A stretch of DNA of 64,000 nucleotides from an uncultured Bacteroidales bacterium (GCA_944326305.1 CALVDL010000012.1:18904-82903); one strand, 5' to 3'; positions 25,134-35,143 are shown, counted from the stretch's first letter. Notes: generated by a model not told the origin, from the sequence alone. Numbers and translations: made by a program.

Positions 25134-26753
25134 ATGAGCCAACACGGTAAAAAAAACGTAAACGAATTCGATGTGATAATCATCGGAGGCGGCATTACCG
25201 GTGCCGGAACCGCCAGGGACTGTGCCTTGAGGGGGCTTGATGTACTTCTTATAGAGAGGAATGACATCGCTACAGGGGCAACCGGCAGGAACCACGGACT
25301 GCTCCACAGCGGGGCCAGATACGCGGTCACGGACCAGGAGTCAGCACAGGAATGCATCAGGGAGAACATGATACTGCGCAAAGTTGCACGGCATTGCGTA
25401 GAGGAGACAGACGGACTTTTCATCACGCTTCCTGAAGATGACCTTGCCTATCAGGAAAAATTCGCCCAGGCATGCAGGTCGGCCGGGATCGGGGCCGAGA
25501 TAATAGACCCTAAGGAGGCTATCCGCATGGAGCCGTCTGTGAACCCGTCAATCATAGGCGCTGTCAAGGTGCCTGACGGTTCCGTCGACCCGTTCAGGCT
25601 CACCAGCGCCAACATTACAGACGCCAAGCTGCATGGGGCGAAGATTATGGTGTATTCAGAGCTGACAGGCTTCATCAAGGACGGAAATACGGTAAAAGGG
25701 GTAAGGGTACACAGCCATATCACCGGCGAGGACCTGGAGTTCTATGCCCCCGTGACAGTGAATGCAGGCGGAATCTGGGGACACCGGATAGCGGAGATGG
25801 CCGGCGTCACGATCAACATGTTCCCGGCCAAGGGGGCACTGCTTATCTTCGGACACAGGGTCAACAACGTGGTACTTAACAGATGCCGCAAGCCTGCAAA
25901 CGCCGACATACTCGTACCGGGAGACACCGTATGCGTAATCGGGACAACATCGAGCCACATCCCATTCGACGAGGTCGACAACATGAAGGTTACCCCGGAC
26001 GAAGTGGACCTCCTCCTCACCGAAGGGGCGAAACTGGCACCGTCCCTGGCAACTACGCGTATACTGCGCGCATACGCCGGTGTGCGGCCGCTTGTGTCTG
26101 CGGATGATGACCCGAGCGGCAGGAATATCAGCCGAGGAATTGTCCTTCTTGACCACGAGACACGTGACGGCATCAAGGGATTCATAAGCATAACAGGCGG
26201 AAAACTCATGACCTACAGGCTCATGGCAGAATGGACCGCCGACGCCGTATGCAGAAAACTCGGCGTAGACAGGAAGTGCCAGACCATGGACATTCCGCTT
26301 CCCGGCTCAAAAAACGAAGATATAGAGGTCATTTCAAAAAAGATATGGGGCAGTGCAGGCACCATCAGGAAAGCCACAGCCGGCAGGCACGGGGACCTTA
26401 CGAGCAGAATACCTGCAGGAAACAGGTATGACACTTCGCTCGTATGCGAATGTGAGGAAGTGAGCGTAGGCGAAGTACGGTATGCGATGGAAGAGCTTGA
26501 TGTACATAATCTTGTGGACCTCAGGCGCCGGACTAGGGTCGGCATGGGCACCTGCCAGGGCGAACTGTGCGCCTGCCGTGCGGCCGGGCTGATCTCACAG
26601 GCAGGCAACTGCGCCAGGGAAGGGAAAAAAGACCTGAAACATTTCCTGAACGAAAGGTGGAAAGGCATATATCCGGTAGGCTGGGGCGACGCGCTCCGCG
26701 AGAGCGAATACTCGCAGTGGATATATACAGGTGTTTGTGGTTTAGAAAATTAA
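25134..26753 (+). CDS. glpA: Anaerobic glycerol-3-phosphate dehydrogenase subunit A
   Basis: This 539-residue FAD flavoprotein oxidises sn-glycerol 3-phosphate to dihydroxyacetone phosphate. The FAD site is DVIIIGGGITGAGTARDCAL near residues 13-32, with RNHGLLHSGARYAV following. The catalytic dehydrogenase domain covers about 1-380. The C-terminal BFD-like domain carries the [2Fe-2S] cysteines (VCECEEVSVGEV and GTCQGELCACRAAGL). It is the first gene of glpABC, 7 bases before glpB. Confidence 0.96.
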   Translation: MSQHGKKNVNEFDVIIIGGGITGAGTARDCALRGLDVLLIERNDIATGATGRNHGLLHSGARYAVTDQESAQECIRENMILRKVARHCVEETDGLFITLPEDDLAYQEKFAQACRSAGIGAEIIDPKEAIRMEPSVNPSIIGAVKVPDGSVDPFRLTSANITDAKLHGAKIMVYSELTGFIKDGNTVKGVRVHSHITGEDLEFYAPVTVNAGGIWGHRIAEMAGVTINMFPAKGALLIFGHRVNNVVLNRCRKPANADILVPGDTVCVIGTTSSHIPFDEVDNMKVTPDEVDLLLTEGAKLAPSLATTRILRAYAGVRPLVSADDDPSGRNISRGIVLLDHETRDGIKGFISITGGKLMTYRLMAEWTADAVCRKLGVDRKCQTMDIPLPGSKNEDIEVISKKIWGSAGTIRKATAGRHGDLTSRIPAGNRYDTSLVCECEEVSVGEVRYAMEELDVHNLVDLRRRTRVGMGTCQGELCACRAAGLISQAGNCAREGKKDLKHFLNERWKGIYPVGWGDALRESEYSQWIYTGVCGLEN

Positions 26754-26760
26754 TTAGGAC

Positions 26761-28020
26761 ATGAAATTCGATTCCATCATAATAGGAGGCGGACTCTCGG
26801 GACTGGTATGCGGCCTCAGGCTGCAGAAGGCCGGACGCAAGTGCGCCATTATATCATCAGGGCAGAGCGCAATGCATTTTTCCTCCGGATATTTCGACTT
26901 CCTGGACAGGACTCCGGACGGGAAAACTACAAAAGACCTGAAAGAAGCGCTCGGAAACCTGCCGGAGGAGCACCCTTACAGCAAAATAGGAAAAGAGAGG
27001 CTCACAGGATACATGGGAAGTGTCAAGGAGTTCTTCAGCGGATGCGGAATCAAGCTGGGCGGCGACCCTTTCAGCAACGGCTACAGGATCACCCCCACAG
27101 GGAACTTCAAGCCGACATGGCTGTCCCTGGAAGATTTCAGCCTGCTCGAGAACGAGAGCGTACCGTGGAAAAAGGTGCTGATTGCCAATATAGAAGGCTT
27201 CCTTGACTTCAACACTTCGTTCATAGCCGAATCGCTTGAAAGCAGGGGGACAGCCTGCAGGACATCGGTCATAGACATAGAGGAAATGCAGCGCCTGCGC
27301 AGAAACCCGAGCGAGATGCGCTCTGCAAACATCGCCAGGGTGCTTGACCGCCAGGAGTGCGCCGACAAGGCTGTCAGCCAGATAAAGCAGCAGCTGCAGG
27401 ACGAGGAGGCAGTGCTGCTCCCTGCAGTTTTCGGGCTCAGGACCCCGGAAGTGAAAGACAGGCTCACAAAAGCCATCGGCAGGGAGGTGTTTTTCGTAGC
27501 TACCATGCCGCCGTCCGTCCCGGGCATCAGGACACAAATGAGGCTCAAGGAGGAGTTCGAGGCATCCGGAGGGGTATTCCTGGCGGGAGATACCGCGCTG
27601 TCCCCGGAACTGGCAGGGTCCAGGGTCATGAGTATTGGAACCGTGAATTTCGGTGACATACGGCTCGAAGCTGACAGCTATGTCCTGGCGACCGGTAGTT
27701 TTTTCAGCAAAGGGCTTTCAGCCACACCGGAGCGCATAGTCGAAAACATCTTCGGGCTCGACATCATCTCCGACACCCAGAGGGAAAGATGGTATGACAC
27801 GGATTTCTTCAACAGGCAGAACTACATATCATACGGGATCAGGACTGACAGCAGGATGAGATGCATCAAAGAAGGCAGTACGGTAGAGAACCTCTATGCA
27901 GCAGGCTCTGTCTTAGGCGGGAGCAACCCGCTCTACGAAGGAAGCGGGGCAGGGACTGCCATTTTCACTGCCATGTACGTGGCGGACAGCATCCTTTCAA
28001 GCGTAAACACGACATTATGA
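26761..28020 (+). CDS. glpB: Anaerobic glycerol-3-phosphate dehydrogenase subunit B
   Basis: This 419-residue flavoprotein is the FMN-type subunit passing electrons from GlpA toward GlpC. The N-terminal dinucleotide motif is DSIIIGGGLSGLVCGLRLQK. The C-terminus shows FYSYGIRTD-like sequence (NYISYGIRTDSRMRCIKEG) and the GGSNPLYEGSGAGTAIFTAM signature of the family. It lies between glpA and glpC with gaps of 7 bases on each side. Confidence 0.95.
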   Translation: MKFDSIIIGGGLSGLVCGLRLQKAGRKCAIISSGQSAMHFSSGYFDFLDRTPDGKTTKDLKEALGNLPEEHPYSKIGKERLTGYMGSVKEFFSGCGIKLGGDPFSNGYRITPTGNFKPTWLSLEDFSLLENESVPWKKVLIANIEGFLDFNTSFIAESLESRGTACRTSVIDIEEMQRLRRNPSEMRSANIARVLDRQECADKAVSQIKQQLQDEEAVLLPAVFGLRTPEVKDRLTKAIGREVFFVATMPPSVPGIRTQMRLKEEFEASGGVFLAGDTALSPELAGSRVMSIGTVNFGDIRLEADSYVLATGSFFSKGLSATPERIVENIFGLDIISDTQRERWYDTDFFNRQNYISYGIRTDSRMRCIKEGSTVENLYAAGSVLGGSNPLYEGSGAGTAIFTAMYVADSILSSVNTTL

Positions 28021-28027
28021 CCATTTT

Positions 28028-29263
28028 ATGACCGAGATGAAAATGCAAGAGAACAACATAAGCGAAAACAATTTCGAACAGTGCATAAAATGCACTGTCT
28101 GCACGGTCTACTGCCCTGTCGTCCCTGTAAACCCGGAATACCCTGGCCCCAAGCAGGCCGGGCCGGACGGGGAAAGGCTCAGGCTGAAAAAAGGCATATT
28201 CTTCGACCAGACGCTGAAATACTGCCTGAACTGCAAGCGCTGCGAAGTGGCCTGCCCTTCCGGTGTGAGGATAGGGGACATAATCCAGGCCGCAAAGATC
28301 AGATATGGAAAATCCAGGCCGAAACTCCGGGACTTCATGCTTGCAAGCACGGACATGATGGGCGGAATCGCGACAAAGGTCGCCCCGGTGGTCAATGCCA
28401 CACTGAAGATCAAGCCCGTGAAGCAGATCATGGACGGAGTCCTGAAAATAGACCACCGGAGGAGTTTTCCGGAATACTCGTCACAGACATTCGAAAGCTG
28501 GTTCAGGAAGAACGCCCTCAGGGACCAGGAGAAGTTCGACAGGCATGTGGCATATTTCCACGGATGCTATGCCAACTACAACTACCCGCAGCTCGGGAAA
28601 GATTTTGTAAAGGTGATGAATGCCCTCGGATATGGGGTAAGGCTTCTGGACGGGGAGAAATGCTGCGGAGTGGCGCTTGTCTCGAACGGGATGATAAACC
28701 AGGCCACACGCAATGCCAGGAGGAATATCAAGCTGATGGAAGGGGCACTTTCATCCTGCGAGGCCGTCCTCGGGACATCGTCCTCATGCTCCTTCACCAT
28801 ACGGGACGAATACCCGCACCTGCTGGGTGTCGACAACAGCTCCGTACGTGACCGCATGGAACTCGCCGTAAAGTTCATCTACAGGCTTCTTGAAAGCGGG
28901 AAGGCAAAACTTGAGTTCAGAGACGATTTCAAGGCCAGGATAGCATACCACGTCCCGTGCCACATGGAAAAACTGGGCTGGGGAATATTCTCCGCCAGGC
29001 TGGTGAAAATGATTCCGGGAGTAGAATTCACCATGCTGGATTCCAACTGCTGCGGAATAGCAGGCACATACGGATTCAAGAAAGAGAATTATGAGGTGTC
29101 CCAGGCTATAGGCAAGCCGCTTTTCGACCAGATCAGGGCCGTTGACCCCGACTATGTCGCCTGCGACTGCGAAACATGCAAGTGGCAGATAGAGATGTCG
29201 ACAGGATACAAGGTCATGAACCCTATATCCATCCTTGCCGCCGCAATCAAGGGCCGGGACTGA
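28028..29263 (+). CDS. glpC: Anaerobic glycerol-3-phosphate dehydrogenase subunit C
   Basis: This 411-residue subunit links GlpAB to membrane quinones. Two [4Fe-4S] motifs are at the N-terminus (CIKCTVCTVYCP and CLNCKRCEVACPSG). Two CCG domains follow, with GEKCCGVALVSNGM and DSNCCGIAGTYGF. A hairpin GTCCGG...CCGGAC just beyond the stop (about 29272-29300) may terminate the operon. No glpK or glpF is in the window, so glycerol-3-phosphate must come from elsewhere, for example phospholipid turnover or a distant glycerol kinase. Confidence 0.95.
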   Translation: MTEMKMQENNISENNFEQCIKCTVCTVYCPVVPVNPEYPGPKQAGPDGERLRLKKGIFFDQTLKYCLNCKRCEVACPSGVRIGDIIQAAKIRYGKSRPKLRDFMLASTDMMGGIATKVAPVVNATLKIKPVKQIMDGVLKIDHRRSFPEYSSQTFESWFRKNALRDQEKFDRHVAYFHGCYANYNYPQLGKDFVKVMNALGYGVRLLDGEKCCGVALVSNGMINQATRNARRNIKLMEGALSSCEAVLGTSSSCSFTIRDEYPHLLGVDNSSVRDRMELAVKFIYRLLESGKAKLEFRDDFKARIAYHVPCHMEKLGWGIFSARLVKMIPGVEFTMLDSNCCGIAGTYGFKKENYEVSQAIGKPLFDQIRAVDPDYVACDCETCKWQIEMSTGYKVMNPISILAAAIKGRD

Positions 29264-29348
29264 AGGAAACCTTGTCCGGATTGCGCTTCCCCGCCGCCGG
29301 ACATACTGAACGACAATACTGAAAACCGTTTTTGCAGCTCCGGGATGT

Positions 29349-30293
29349 CTACTTCTTCATCCTGGAGCTGATTTTCTGTCTGAGGCTGCGTGCCTCTGCG
29401 ACAGGATAGTCCGCATCAGAACGGTCAAGCCACTCAAGGGCAAGCCCGTACTCCCTCATCATATAGCACGCGACAGCGATATTGTACTCGGCACAGGAGC
29501 GCTTCTGGAGATTGTTCGTGGAGGTCAGGCTTATCCATATATCAAGGGCGTCTTTCCAGCGGTAGTCACTTGCCGCCACCGCTGCCTCAAGCCACCTGTC
29601 CCCTCCATAGTAAATGATCTGGTAGCTCTCGTTCTTCCATGTCGAGACAAACGAATCCGCAAGCCTCTGACCTATTACAGCCGAAGGCTCCCCGATAGCT
29701 TCGATTGCCTTTGCTATCACCACACTGTCTGACTGCCGGCCATCCGTATAGGCCACAGGCTTCACTGAACTGCGTCCGATATAGGAATAGACAGAATCCG
29801 CCTGGTTCATGGAGTCATATACATACAGGCGGACAGAAAAAGGCACATCGATTTCAGAGAGGTATGATGAATCTGCAGGGATCTTTCCACCAGTCTTTAC
29901 CTTTACAGGCTCCCCGGCAACAGCATGACCGAGCACGGGAGGCTCGATGAGGAACACGACATCGGTGGAGACATCCATCAGCAGGTTAAGCAGGGTGTCT
30001 TTTGAAGAATATACAGCCCCGGGTATGCTGTCGAGCCTGTAGACCCCGATCAGCCTCTCACCTGAAAAGTATTCGGACTCGAGCTTCTGGGCGAACCCGT
30101 CAGCCGCAGACGCGGCAAATGAAGAATCAGCCCTGTCCCCATTGTCTACGTAAACCACTGAAAAAGTCTTCTCTGCAAGATCAAGACCCGACCTGGAAAC
30201 ATCCCTTGTCTCCACATCCAGAGTAAAGGCCAGCGGTCCGCAAGAAACAACCAGAAAAGACAGTCCGGCAAGCAATATCGGAAACCTCCCCAT
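29349..30293 (-). CDS. DUF6340-like lipoprotein
   Basis: This 314-residue protein has a lipoprotein signal (LSFLVVSCG, Cys near 18) and resembles the DUF6340 family of Bacteroidota. It contains FSVVYVDNGD, a FLIEPPVLGHAV strand, and a tetratricopeptide-like helical end (WKDALDIWISLTSTNNLQKR, CYMMREYGLALEWLDRSD). The function is unknown. It lies 10 bases after rimO on the same strand and is probably the last gene of a DUF5606-rimO-DUF6340 transcript. Confidence 0.7.
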   Translation of the reverse strand: MGRFPILLAGLSFLVVSCGPLAFTLDVETRDVSRSGLDLAEKTFSVVYVDNGDRADSSFAASAADGFAQKLESEYFSGERLIGVYRLDSIPGAVYSSKDTLLNLLMDVSTDVVFLIEPPVLGHAVAGEPVKVKTGGKIPADSSYLSEIDVPFSVRLYVYDSMNQADSVYSYIGRSSVKPVAYTDGRQSDSVVIAKAIEAIGEPSAVIGQRLADSFVSTWKNESYQIIYYGGDRWLEAAVAASDYRWKDALDIWISLTSTNNLQKRSCAEYNIAVACYMMREYGLALEWLDRSDADYPVAEARSLRQKISSRMKK

Positions 30294-30303
30294 GGCAAAA
30301 AAT

Positions 30304-31632
30304 TTAAAGAATATCCATTACTTCGCCGATGAGGTCATATTCATCGGCTCCTGTTATCCTTACTTTCATGAACTCCCCTACCAAAGAATACGGTTCAGAG
30401 CCTTCAAATGCGGCCGGGTCGTACTTGACAAGTATCTCACCGTCCACTTCCGGGCTTTCGAACTCGCTCCTGCATACGAACACGCCGTCGGAAAAGCTGT
30501 CTACTATCACCTTCTCTTCCGTGCCGATACGGGAACGGTTGAACTCCAGCGAAATACCGCTCTGAAGGGTCATCAGTTCATCAAGACGGCGCTGTTTCTC
30601 GGCAGGACGCACGGTATCTTTGTAGTGCCCGGCCCCGTATGTGCCTTCCTCCTCCGAATATGTGAACGCACCCAGCCTTTCGAAGCGGGCCTCCTTCGCG
30701 AACTCCAGGAGTTCCGCGAATTCCTTCTTCCCCTCTCCAGGATGCCCCACTATCATAGTAGTCCTCAGCACCACCCCCGGCACACGCTCCCTCATCTCCT
30801 TTATCAAGGCCCTGGTCCATGCGCCGTCCACATGCCGGTGCATCATATCAAGAACCTTGTCGGATATGTGCTGGAGAGGAATATCCATATACCGGCATAC
30901 CTTCGGATTATCGGCCATTACATCGAGGACATCGCGCGGGAACCCGTCAGGATAGGAATAGTGTATCCTTATCCACTCTATCCCGTCTATCCCCGAAAGC
31001 CTCTCAAGCAGTTCCGCCAGCTTTCTCTCCCCGTAAAGGTCCAGGCCATAATATGTAGTGTCCTGAGCTATGACAATCAGCTCCCTGACACCCTTGTCCC
31101 TGAGCAGTTCGGCCTCCGCCACCAGCTCCTCCATCGGCACCGAGACATGCCTGCCCCGGATAAACGGTATGGCGCAGTATGCGCACCGCCTGTCGCAGCC
31201 TTCCGAAATCTTGAGGTATGCATAGTGCCCCGGAGTGGTAAGCAGCCTGCCTGTCCGGCTGTCATCCTGCCCTTTAATGCCAAGATATTCAAGAAGCGGG
31301 GAAAAGTCCCTTGCCCCGAACCAGGCATCCACCTCCGGTATCAGGCCTGGCATTTCATCGGAATACCTCTGGGAAAGGCAGCCGAACACCACTACCTGCC
31401 CGTAGTCGCCGGACTTTTTCCTTTCCACAGCCTGCAGTATCATCTGGATGGATTCCTCCTTTGCGTCACCGATGAAGCCGCAGGTGTTTATCAGCAGACA
31501 GTCCGCCCCGCCGTCCCAGTCTTCAGGCAGGACCTCATAACAAGAGACCGCACGGGCAAGGATATGCTCCGTGTCCACGCGGTTCTTCGAGCAGCCCATA
31601 GTGACTGCCTGCAGTGTCTGCTTCTGCTGCAT
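30304..31632 (-). CDS. rimO: Ribosomal protein S12 methylthiotransferase
   Basis: This 442-residue radical-SAM enzyme methylthiolates the conserved aspartate of ribosomal protein S12. The UPF0004 domain starts TMGCSKNRVDTEHILA and includes INTCGFIGDAKEESI and FGCLSQRYSDEMP. The radical-SAM cysteines are in GCDRRCAYCAIPFIRGRH near residue 148. The C-terminal TRAM domain ends the protein. The GxIxxAxxE-type spacing and the PEVDAWFGARD segment favour RimO over MiaB. It starts 5 bases after the DUF5606 gene. Confidence 0.95.
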   Translation of the reverse strand: MQQKQTLQAVTMGCSKNRVDTEHILARAVSCYEVLPEDWDGGADCLLINTCGFIGDAKEESIQMILQAVERKKSGDYGQVVVFGCLSQRYSDEMPGLIPEVDAWFGARDFSPLLEYLGIKGQDDSRTGRLLTTPGHYAYLKISEGCDRRCAYCAIPFIRGRHVSVPMEELVAEAELLRDKGVRELIVIAQDTTYYGLDLYGERKLAELLERLSGIDGIEWIRIHYSYPDGFPRDVLDVMADNPKVCRYMDIPLQHISDKVLDMMHRHVDGAWTRALIKEMRERVPGVVLRTTMIVGHPGEGKKEFAELLEFAKEARFERLGAFTYSEEEGTYGAGHYKDTVRPAEKQRRLDELMTLQSGISLEFNRSRIGTEEKVIVDSFSDGVFVCRSEFESPEVDGEILVKYDPAAFEGSEPYSLVGEFMKVRITGADEYDLIGEVMDIL

Positions 31633-31637
31633 GCCCG

Positions 31638-32072
31638 TTACTCCTGACCTTCTTCAGAAGCCGTCTCTTTGCCGTCTTCCTCCTCGAAATCAAGGGATGC
31701 GTATTTCTTCAGGGCATTATACCAGTCCACGACCTTTTTCATGTGGGACACATAGAACCTGTCCCTGTCGTAATCCGGCAGAGCCTTTTCAAAGAAGGAC
31801 TTCAACTCCTCCGGAGAAGATTTCGATGTAGGGGCGTCTGCATCCCCGAGCACTTCCTTCATCTTGAGGAACACCTCTTTGAGCTTTGTCTCCCCCTCGT
31901 CCGTATAGATAGATATGTCAGCCAGCGTCGTAATCCTGCTGTTCATTCCGAAACAGCTTCTTTTCTTGTCTGAAAGAGCCTCCACAATCGCACCGGCCCT
32001 TGCCTGCGAGATATAGTTGAACAGGCCGCTCTGCCCGGAAATGGACAGAATCTTCGTAAGATCCGTTTTCAT
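31638..32072 (-). CDS. DUF5606 protein
   Basis: This 144-residue cytosolic protein begins MKTDLTKILSISGQSGLFNY and continues ISQARAGAIVEALSDKKRSC, the signature of the Bacteroidota-only DUF5606 family; the end is acidic (DFEEEDGKETASEEGQE). Its function is not known. A minus-strand -7 box TATATTTG (32101-32108) stands 29 bases upstream, so it begins the DUF5606-rimO-DUF6340 transcript. Confidence 0.88.
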   Translation of the reverse strand: MKTDLTKILSISGQSGLFNYISQARAGAIVEALSDKKRSCFGMNSRITTLADISIYTDEGETKLKEVFLKMKEVLGDADAPTSKSSPEELKSFFEKALPDYDRDRFYVSHMKKVVDWYNALKKYASLDFEEEDGKETASEEGQE

Positions 32073-32162
32073 ACTTTTATTGTCAGTTTATTTCAGGTGG
32101 CAAATATAAGAAACTGTTTTGATTTTGATAAAAATAACTGCAGACAAGTTTTACCCACCCGT

Positions 32163-32780
32163 TCATGCCATACCGCACATGGAGGCGTAAACCGAATCCG
32201 CCTTCCGGAAAAGGGCAGCCTCATCGGAATCATTGACGATTACATAGTCCGCATCGGCGCGCGCCAGACCTTCCGATATGTCATTGAGGAGTTTCTGCGC
32301 GGCCATCCTGCTCCTTATCCGATCTGCCGCCACACAGTCCCTGCGTACAGCCCTCTCCATCCGCACCTGAACAGGAGCATCTATCAGAAGGACCCTGTCC
32401 GCAATGTCCTTGAAAAGCGGCTTCTCCAGGATTATTGCTGATTCCATGACAACAAATGGCACGCTCCCTTCCGGGAAAGAATCCCGCCATTTGACGAAAT
32501 CTTCCTTTACGGCAGGATGGACTATGCTTTCGAGCGCTGAAAGCTTCTGCGCATCGGAAAAGATTACCGACGCAAGCCTGCTGCGGCACACCTTCCCGTC
32601 CGCGCCGGTAATGTCTGTACCGAGGGCACGGGAAATCCTGGACACAAGATCCCTGTCGCTGTCATACAGCTGCCTTGTCCTGCTGTCGGAATCATAGACA
32701 GGAATGCCCTTTGAGGCGAAATGACGGCAGACGGCAGACTTTCCGCTGCCTATCCCGCCTGTTATCACAAGCGTCTTCAT
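32163..32780 (-). CDS. coaE: Dephospho-CoA kinase
   Basis: This 205-residue enzyme phosphorylates dephospho-CoA in the last step of CoA synthesis. The P-loop is GGIGSGKSAVCRHF, followed by PVYDSDSRTRQLYD and the family HPAV motif (SIVHPAVKEDFVKW). I chose the ATG at 32780 because it overlaps the stop of the YbbR gene (ATGA). The upstream in-frame extension to 32870 lacks family sequence. Confidence 0.94.
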   Translation of the reverse strand: MKTLVITGGIGSGKSAVCRHFASKGIPVYDSDSRTRQLYDSDRDLVSRISRALGTDITGADGKVCRSRLASVIFSDAQKLSALESIVHPAVKEDFVKWRDSFPEGSVPFVVMESAIILEKPLFKDIADRVLLIDAPVQVRMERAVRRDCVAADRIRSRMAAQKLLNDISEGLARADADYVIVNDSDEAALFRKADSVYASMCGMA

Positions 32781-33754
32781 TTCTCGTCCTTGACGACACA
32801 CTCGAAAAACCTGGGTGATATAGAATAGTTTATGACACCCTGCGGCAGGGAGGAAATACGTCCCATGCACCGTCCGCCCAGGGATTCAGCGAACTCGTTA
32901 TAGTCTACATGCACACGTACACCTTCAGAAAGGTCTGAAATCACAGGGAAATCGCACCGCAGCGTAACAGTGGCGATCGAAGGATATATCATCAGAGACT
33001 TTCCAGGGGGGACATTCTTCGCCTGGACACCTACAGTCACCGGTATCTCCACAAAACGGGTCACCGGCAGGGAATAGTGCACCTCGGTCTCGGAAAGCCT
33101 GATGCCCTTTATCCTCTCCAGCTTGGCGACGCCGTGGATACTTGTAGAGATGTCCCCGACCTTTATCGCGTCTGTATTGATCCTGGTAATGTCGTCTATA
33201 TGTGAAGGTTCCCCATAGATTGTCACTGAATCCGGCTCGATCTCCAGAGGGGAGACGGCCGTGTACTGCGGCTTGAAGGCCAGGACATGTACGGGATTGA
33301 CGGGAACCCGTTTGTGGTTCTCATACGGGAACCTGAAAAAAAGAGTGTCTGTAATGAAATACTCGATCTGGACATTGTCCCCGAATATCAGATGTGCAGA
33401 CTCCTTGAGCTCGGAGGAGGTGATGTAGTAGGTCTCGCCGGACTTGTGGTGCAGGGAAGCGGCATCGAAGGCCACAGTGACTTTCCTCTTGCCGGAAAAC
33501 ATGCCGTTACGCACAATGTTGTACCCGGTGGTCTGGCACCTGGCAATCACATCGCTCCTGTTGGAGGACCTGAAATAATGCCCCTCGATATTGCTTGTAG
33601 CCTCCACAGACGCCTGCATGAAGTCCGTATAGCGCAGGGAAAGGTTGTGGATAAGCCATATACTGAAAGCAAGCAGGAGGGCCAGAAGAAAAACAGTCCA
33701 GTCCCTCCCGCTGATGTTCATCAACTTCAATATCTTATGAAAGAAGTCTCTCAT
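32777..33754 (-). CDS. YbbR/CdaR-like domain protein
   Basis: This 325-residue protein has one N-terminal membrane helix (about 20-38, DWTVFLLALLLAFSIWLIHN) followed by extracytoplasmic YbbR-type repeats (for example YTAVSPLEIEPDSVTIYGEP and ITRFVEIPVTV-like strands). In Firmicutes the family regulates the CdaA diadenylate cyclase, but no cdaA is next to it here. It lies between yajC (15 bases) and coaE (4-base overlap), the usual Bacteroidales arrangement. Confidence 0.85.
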   Translation of the reverse strand: MRDFFHKILKLMNISGRDWTVFLLALLLAFSIWLIHNLSLRYTDFMQASVEATSNIEGHYFRSSNRSDVIARCQTTGYNIVRNGMFSGKRKVTVAFDAASLHHKSGETYYITSSELKESAHLIFGDNVQIEYFITDTLFFRFPYENHKRVPVNPVHVLAFKPQYTAVSPLEIEPDSVTIYGEPSHIDDITRINTDAIKVGDISTSIHGVAKLERIKGIRLSETEVHYSLPVTRFVEIPVTVGVQAKNVPPGKSLMIYPSIATVTLRCDFPVISDLSEGVRVHVDYNEFAESLGGRCMGRISSLPQGVINYSISPRFFECVVKDEK

Positions 33755-33769
33755 TACAGCATGGCTATA

Positions 33770-34096
33770 CTACTGCTGAACGGTGTCCGAGAAATCCTTT
33801 ACAACTGAATTCTTGTCGACTTTGATCTTGACATTGTTGTCAACCTCGATAAGCAGGGTCTTCTCCTTGATTTCAACAACTGTCCCGTAGATACCGCCGA
33901 TAGTGACAATCCGGTCCCCTTTCTGCAGCCCTTCACGGAATTTCTGGAGCTCCTTCTGCTGCTTTCTCTGCGGACGGATCATGAAGAACCACATTACGAC
34001 AATGATGAGGATCAGCATAACCCACATGGACCATCCGCTGCCTGCCTGCTGCCCGCCGGCAGCCTGTGCCTGTAGTACAATAGTAAGGAAATTCAT
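33770..34096 (-). CDS. yajC: Preprotein translocase subunit YajC
   Basis: This 108-residue inner-membrane protein has a single helix (WSMWVMLILIIVVMWFFMI) followed by the family motif RPQRKQQKELQKFREGLQKG and the GGIYGTVVEIKEK strand. YajC associates with SecDF and YidC. It is 67 bases downstream of nusB and shares its transcript. Confidence 0.95.
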   Translation of the reverse strand: MNFLTIVLQAQAAGGQQAGSGWSMWVMLILIIVVMWFFMIRPQRKQQKELQKFREGLQKGDRIVTIGGIYGTVVEIKEKTLLIEVDNNVKIKVDKNSVVKDFSDTVQQ

Positions 34097-34163
34097 TTTC
34101 TGTTCTGTTTAATGTTAAAAAAATCCGGCCTCAAAAATAAGGCTTTATCAGTTAAAAACAAAA

Positions 34164-35123
34164 TCACTTTCCGGGATTCACGCCCTTGACCACAAGACCC
34201 TCGTCCACCATGGACGAAATGAGCCTGTCAAGCAGCCCGTTCACGAAAATGCGGCTCTTCGGGGTACCGTAATATTTCGATATTTCCACATATTCGTTTA
34301 TGGTCACCTTCACCGGGATATTCGGGAACTCCACAGCTTCGGCCAGGCCGAGGACAATAATCGCCATGTCCGTACTCACAATCCTCTCATTGTCCCAGTT
34401 GGACACCGCGGATGCGACACGTGCAGAATACTTTTCGTAGCCGGAGACGGCGGCCTGCAGGAGCCTTGTGACAAAGGCCTTGTCGCTCTCAATGCCCGGA
34501 CCGGTCTTCATATCGCTCTGGTACAGCGGCGGAAGGCTCCACCTCTCCCCTTTCGCCAACGACTTCAGAGTCCGGCACACATAGGTAAGAGAATACGCCA
34601 GGTCGTCATTCCAGTAGATGGACATGTCCTCAAGTATCTGCTCCAGCTCCTGGCTTTCAGTAAACTCCTCCTCGAAAATCCTGATAAAAAGCCTGCAGTC
34701 ACATGCAAGGGAGGACTCTCCCGAAGACATGTAGTCTGCATAGTACTGACGGGACTGGACAGATGTAAATATCTTCTTCAGGAATATATCGTAAGGCTCC
34801 CACGAGAACTTCTTCTTCTTGAATATCTTTGTAAAATCAGGGTCGCTGTCGAGCAGGGCCGCAAGCCTGTTGTCGGCAAAGCGGGTGTTCGGATTCAGGT
34901 CCTCCTCGGTCGGGACGAGCTTCCTTTTCGCGGACTCTATCCTCTCCTTCGCTATGGATGTCAGCGGGGACACTATGCCGAGCATAAATATATACAGGTC
35001 GCGTGTAGCCTCGCATGAAAGCTCCAGCTGTGTCCTGGCTTCCGATATGGACATATTCCCTGACAGCACACTTGAATAAAGAACTTTGAATGCCTTGATT
35101 CTTAAGATTCGTCTATTGAGCAT
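34164..35123 (-). CDS. nusB: Transcription antitermination protein NusB
   Basis: The product from ATG 35123 is 319 residues, the long form of NusB usual in Bacteroidota. It starts MLNRRILRIKAFKVLYSSVL. The conserved core is C-terminal: YEKYSARVASAVSNWDNERI, DMAIIVLGLAEAVEFPNIPV and TINEYVEISKYYGTPKSRIF, as needed for boxA RNA and S10 binding. A longer open frame to 35300 was not used because the -7 box TATATTTG (35144-35151) would lie inside it. It heads nusB-yajC-ybbR-coaE. Confidence 0.93.
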   Translation of the reverse strand: MLNRRILRIKAFKVLYSSVLSGNMSISEARTQLELSCEATRDLYIFMLGIVSPLTSIAKERIESAKRKLVPTEEDLNPNTRFADNRLAALLDSDPDFTKIFKKKKFSWEPYDIFLKKIFTSVQSRQYYADYMSSGESSLACDCRLFIRIFEEEFTESQELEQILEDMSIYWNDDLAYSLTYVCRTLKSLAKGERWSLPPLYQSDMKTGPGIESDKAFVTRLLQAAVSGYEKYSARVASAVSNWDNERIVSTDMAIIVLGLAEAVEFPNIPVKVTINEYVEISKYYGTPKSRIFVNGLLDRLISSMVDEGLVVKGVNPGK

Positions 35124-35143
35124 ACGGTTTACGAAATTTTGTG

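Noticed and set aside
30292..31647. 451-codon plus-strand frame opposite rimO
   Set aside because: It is antisense to a clear radical-SAM gene and contains no family motif; long antisense frames are expected from the codon use here.
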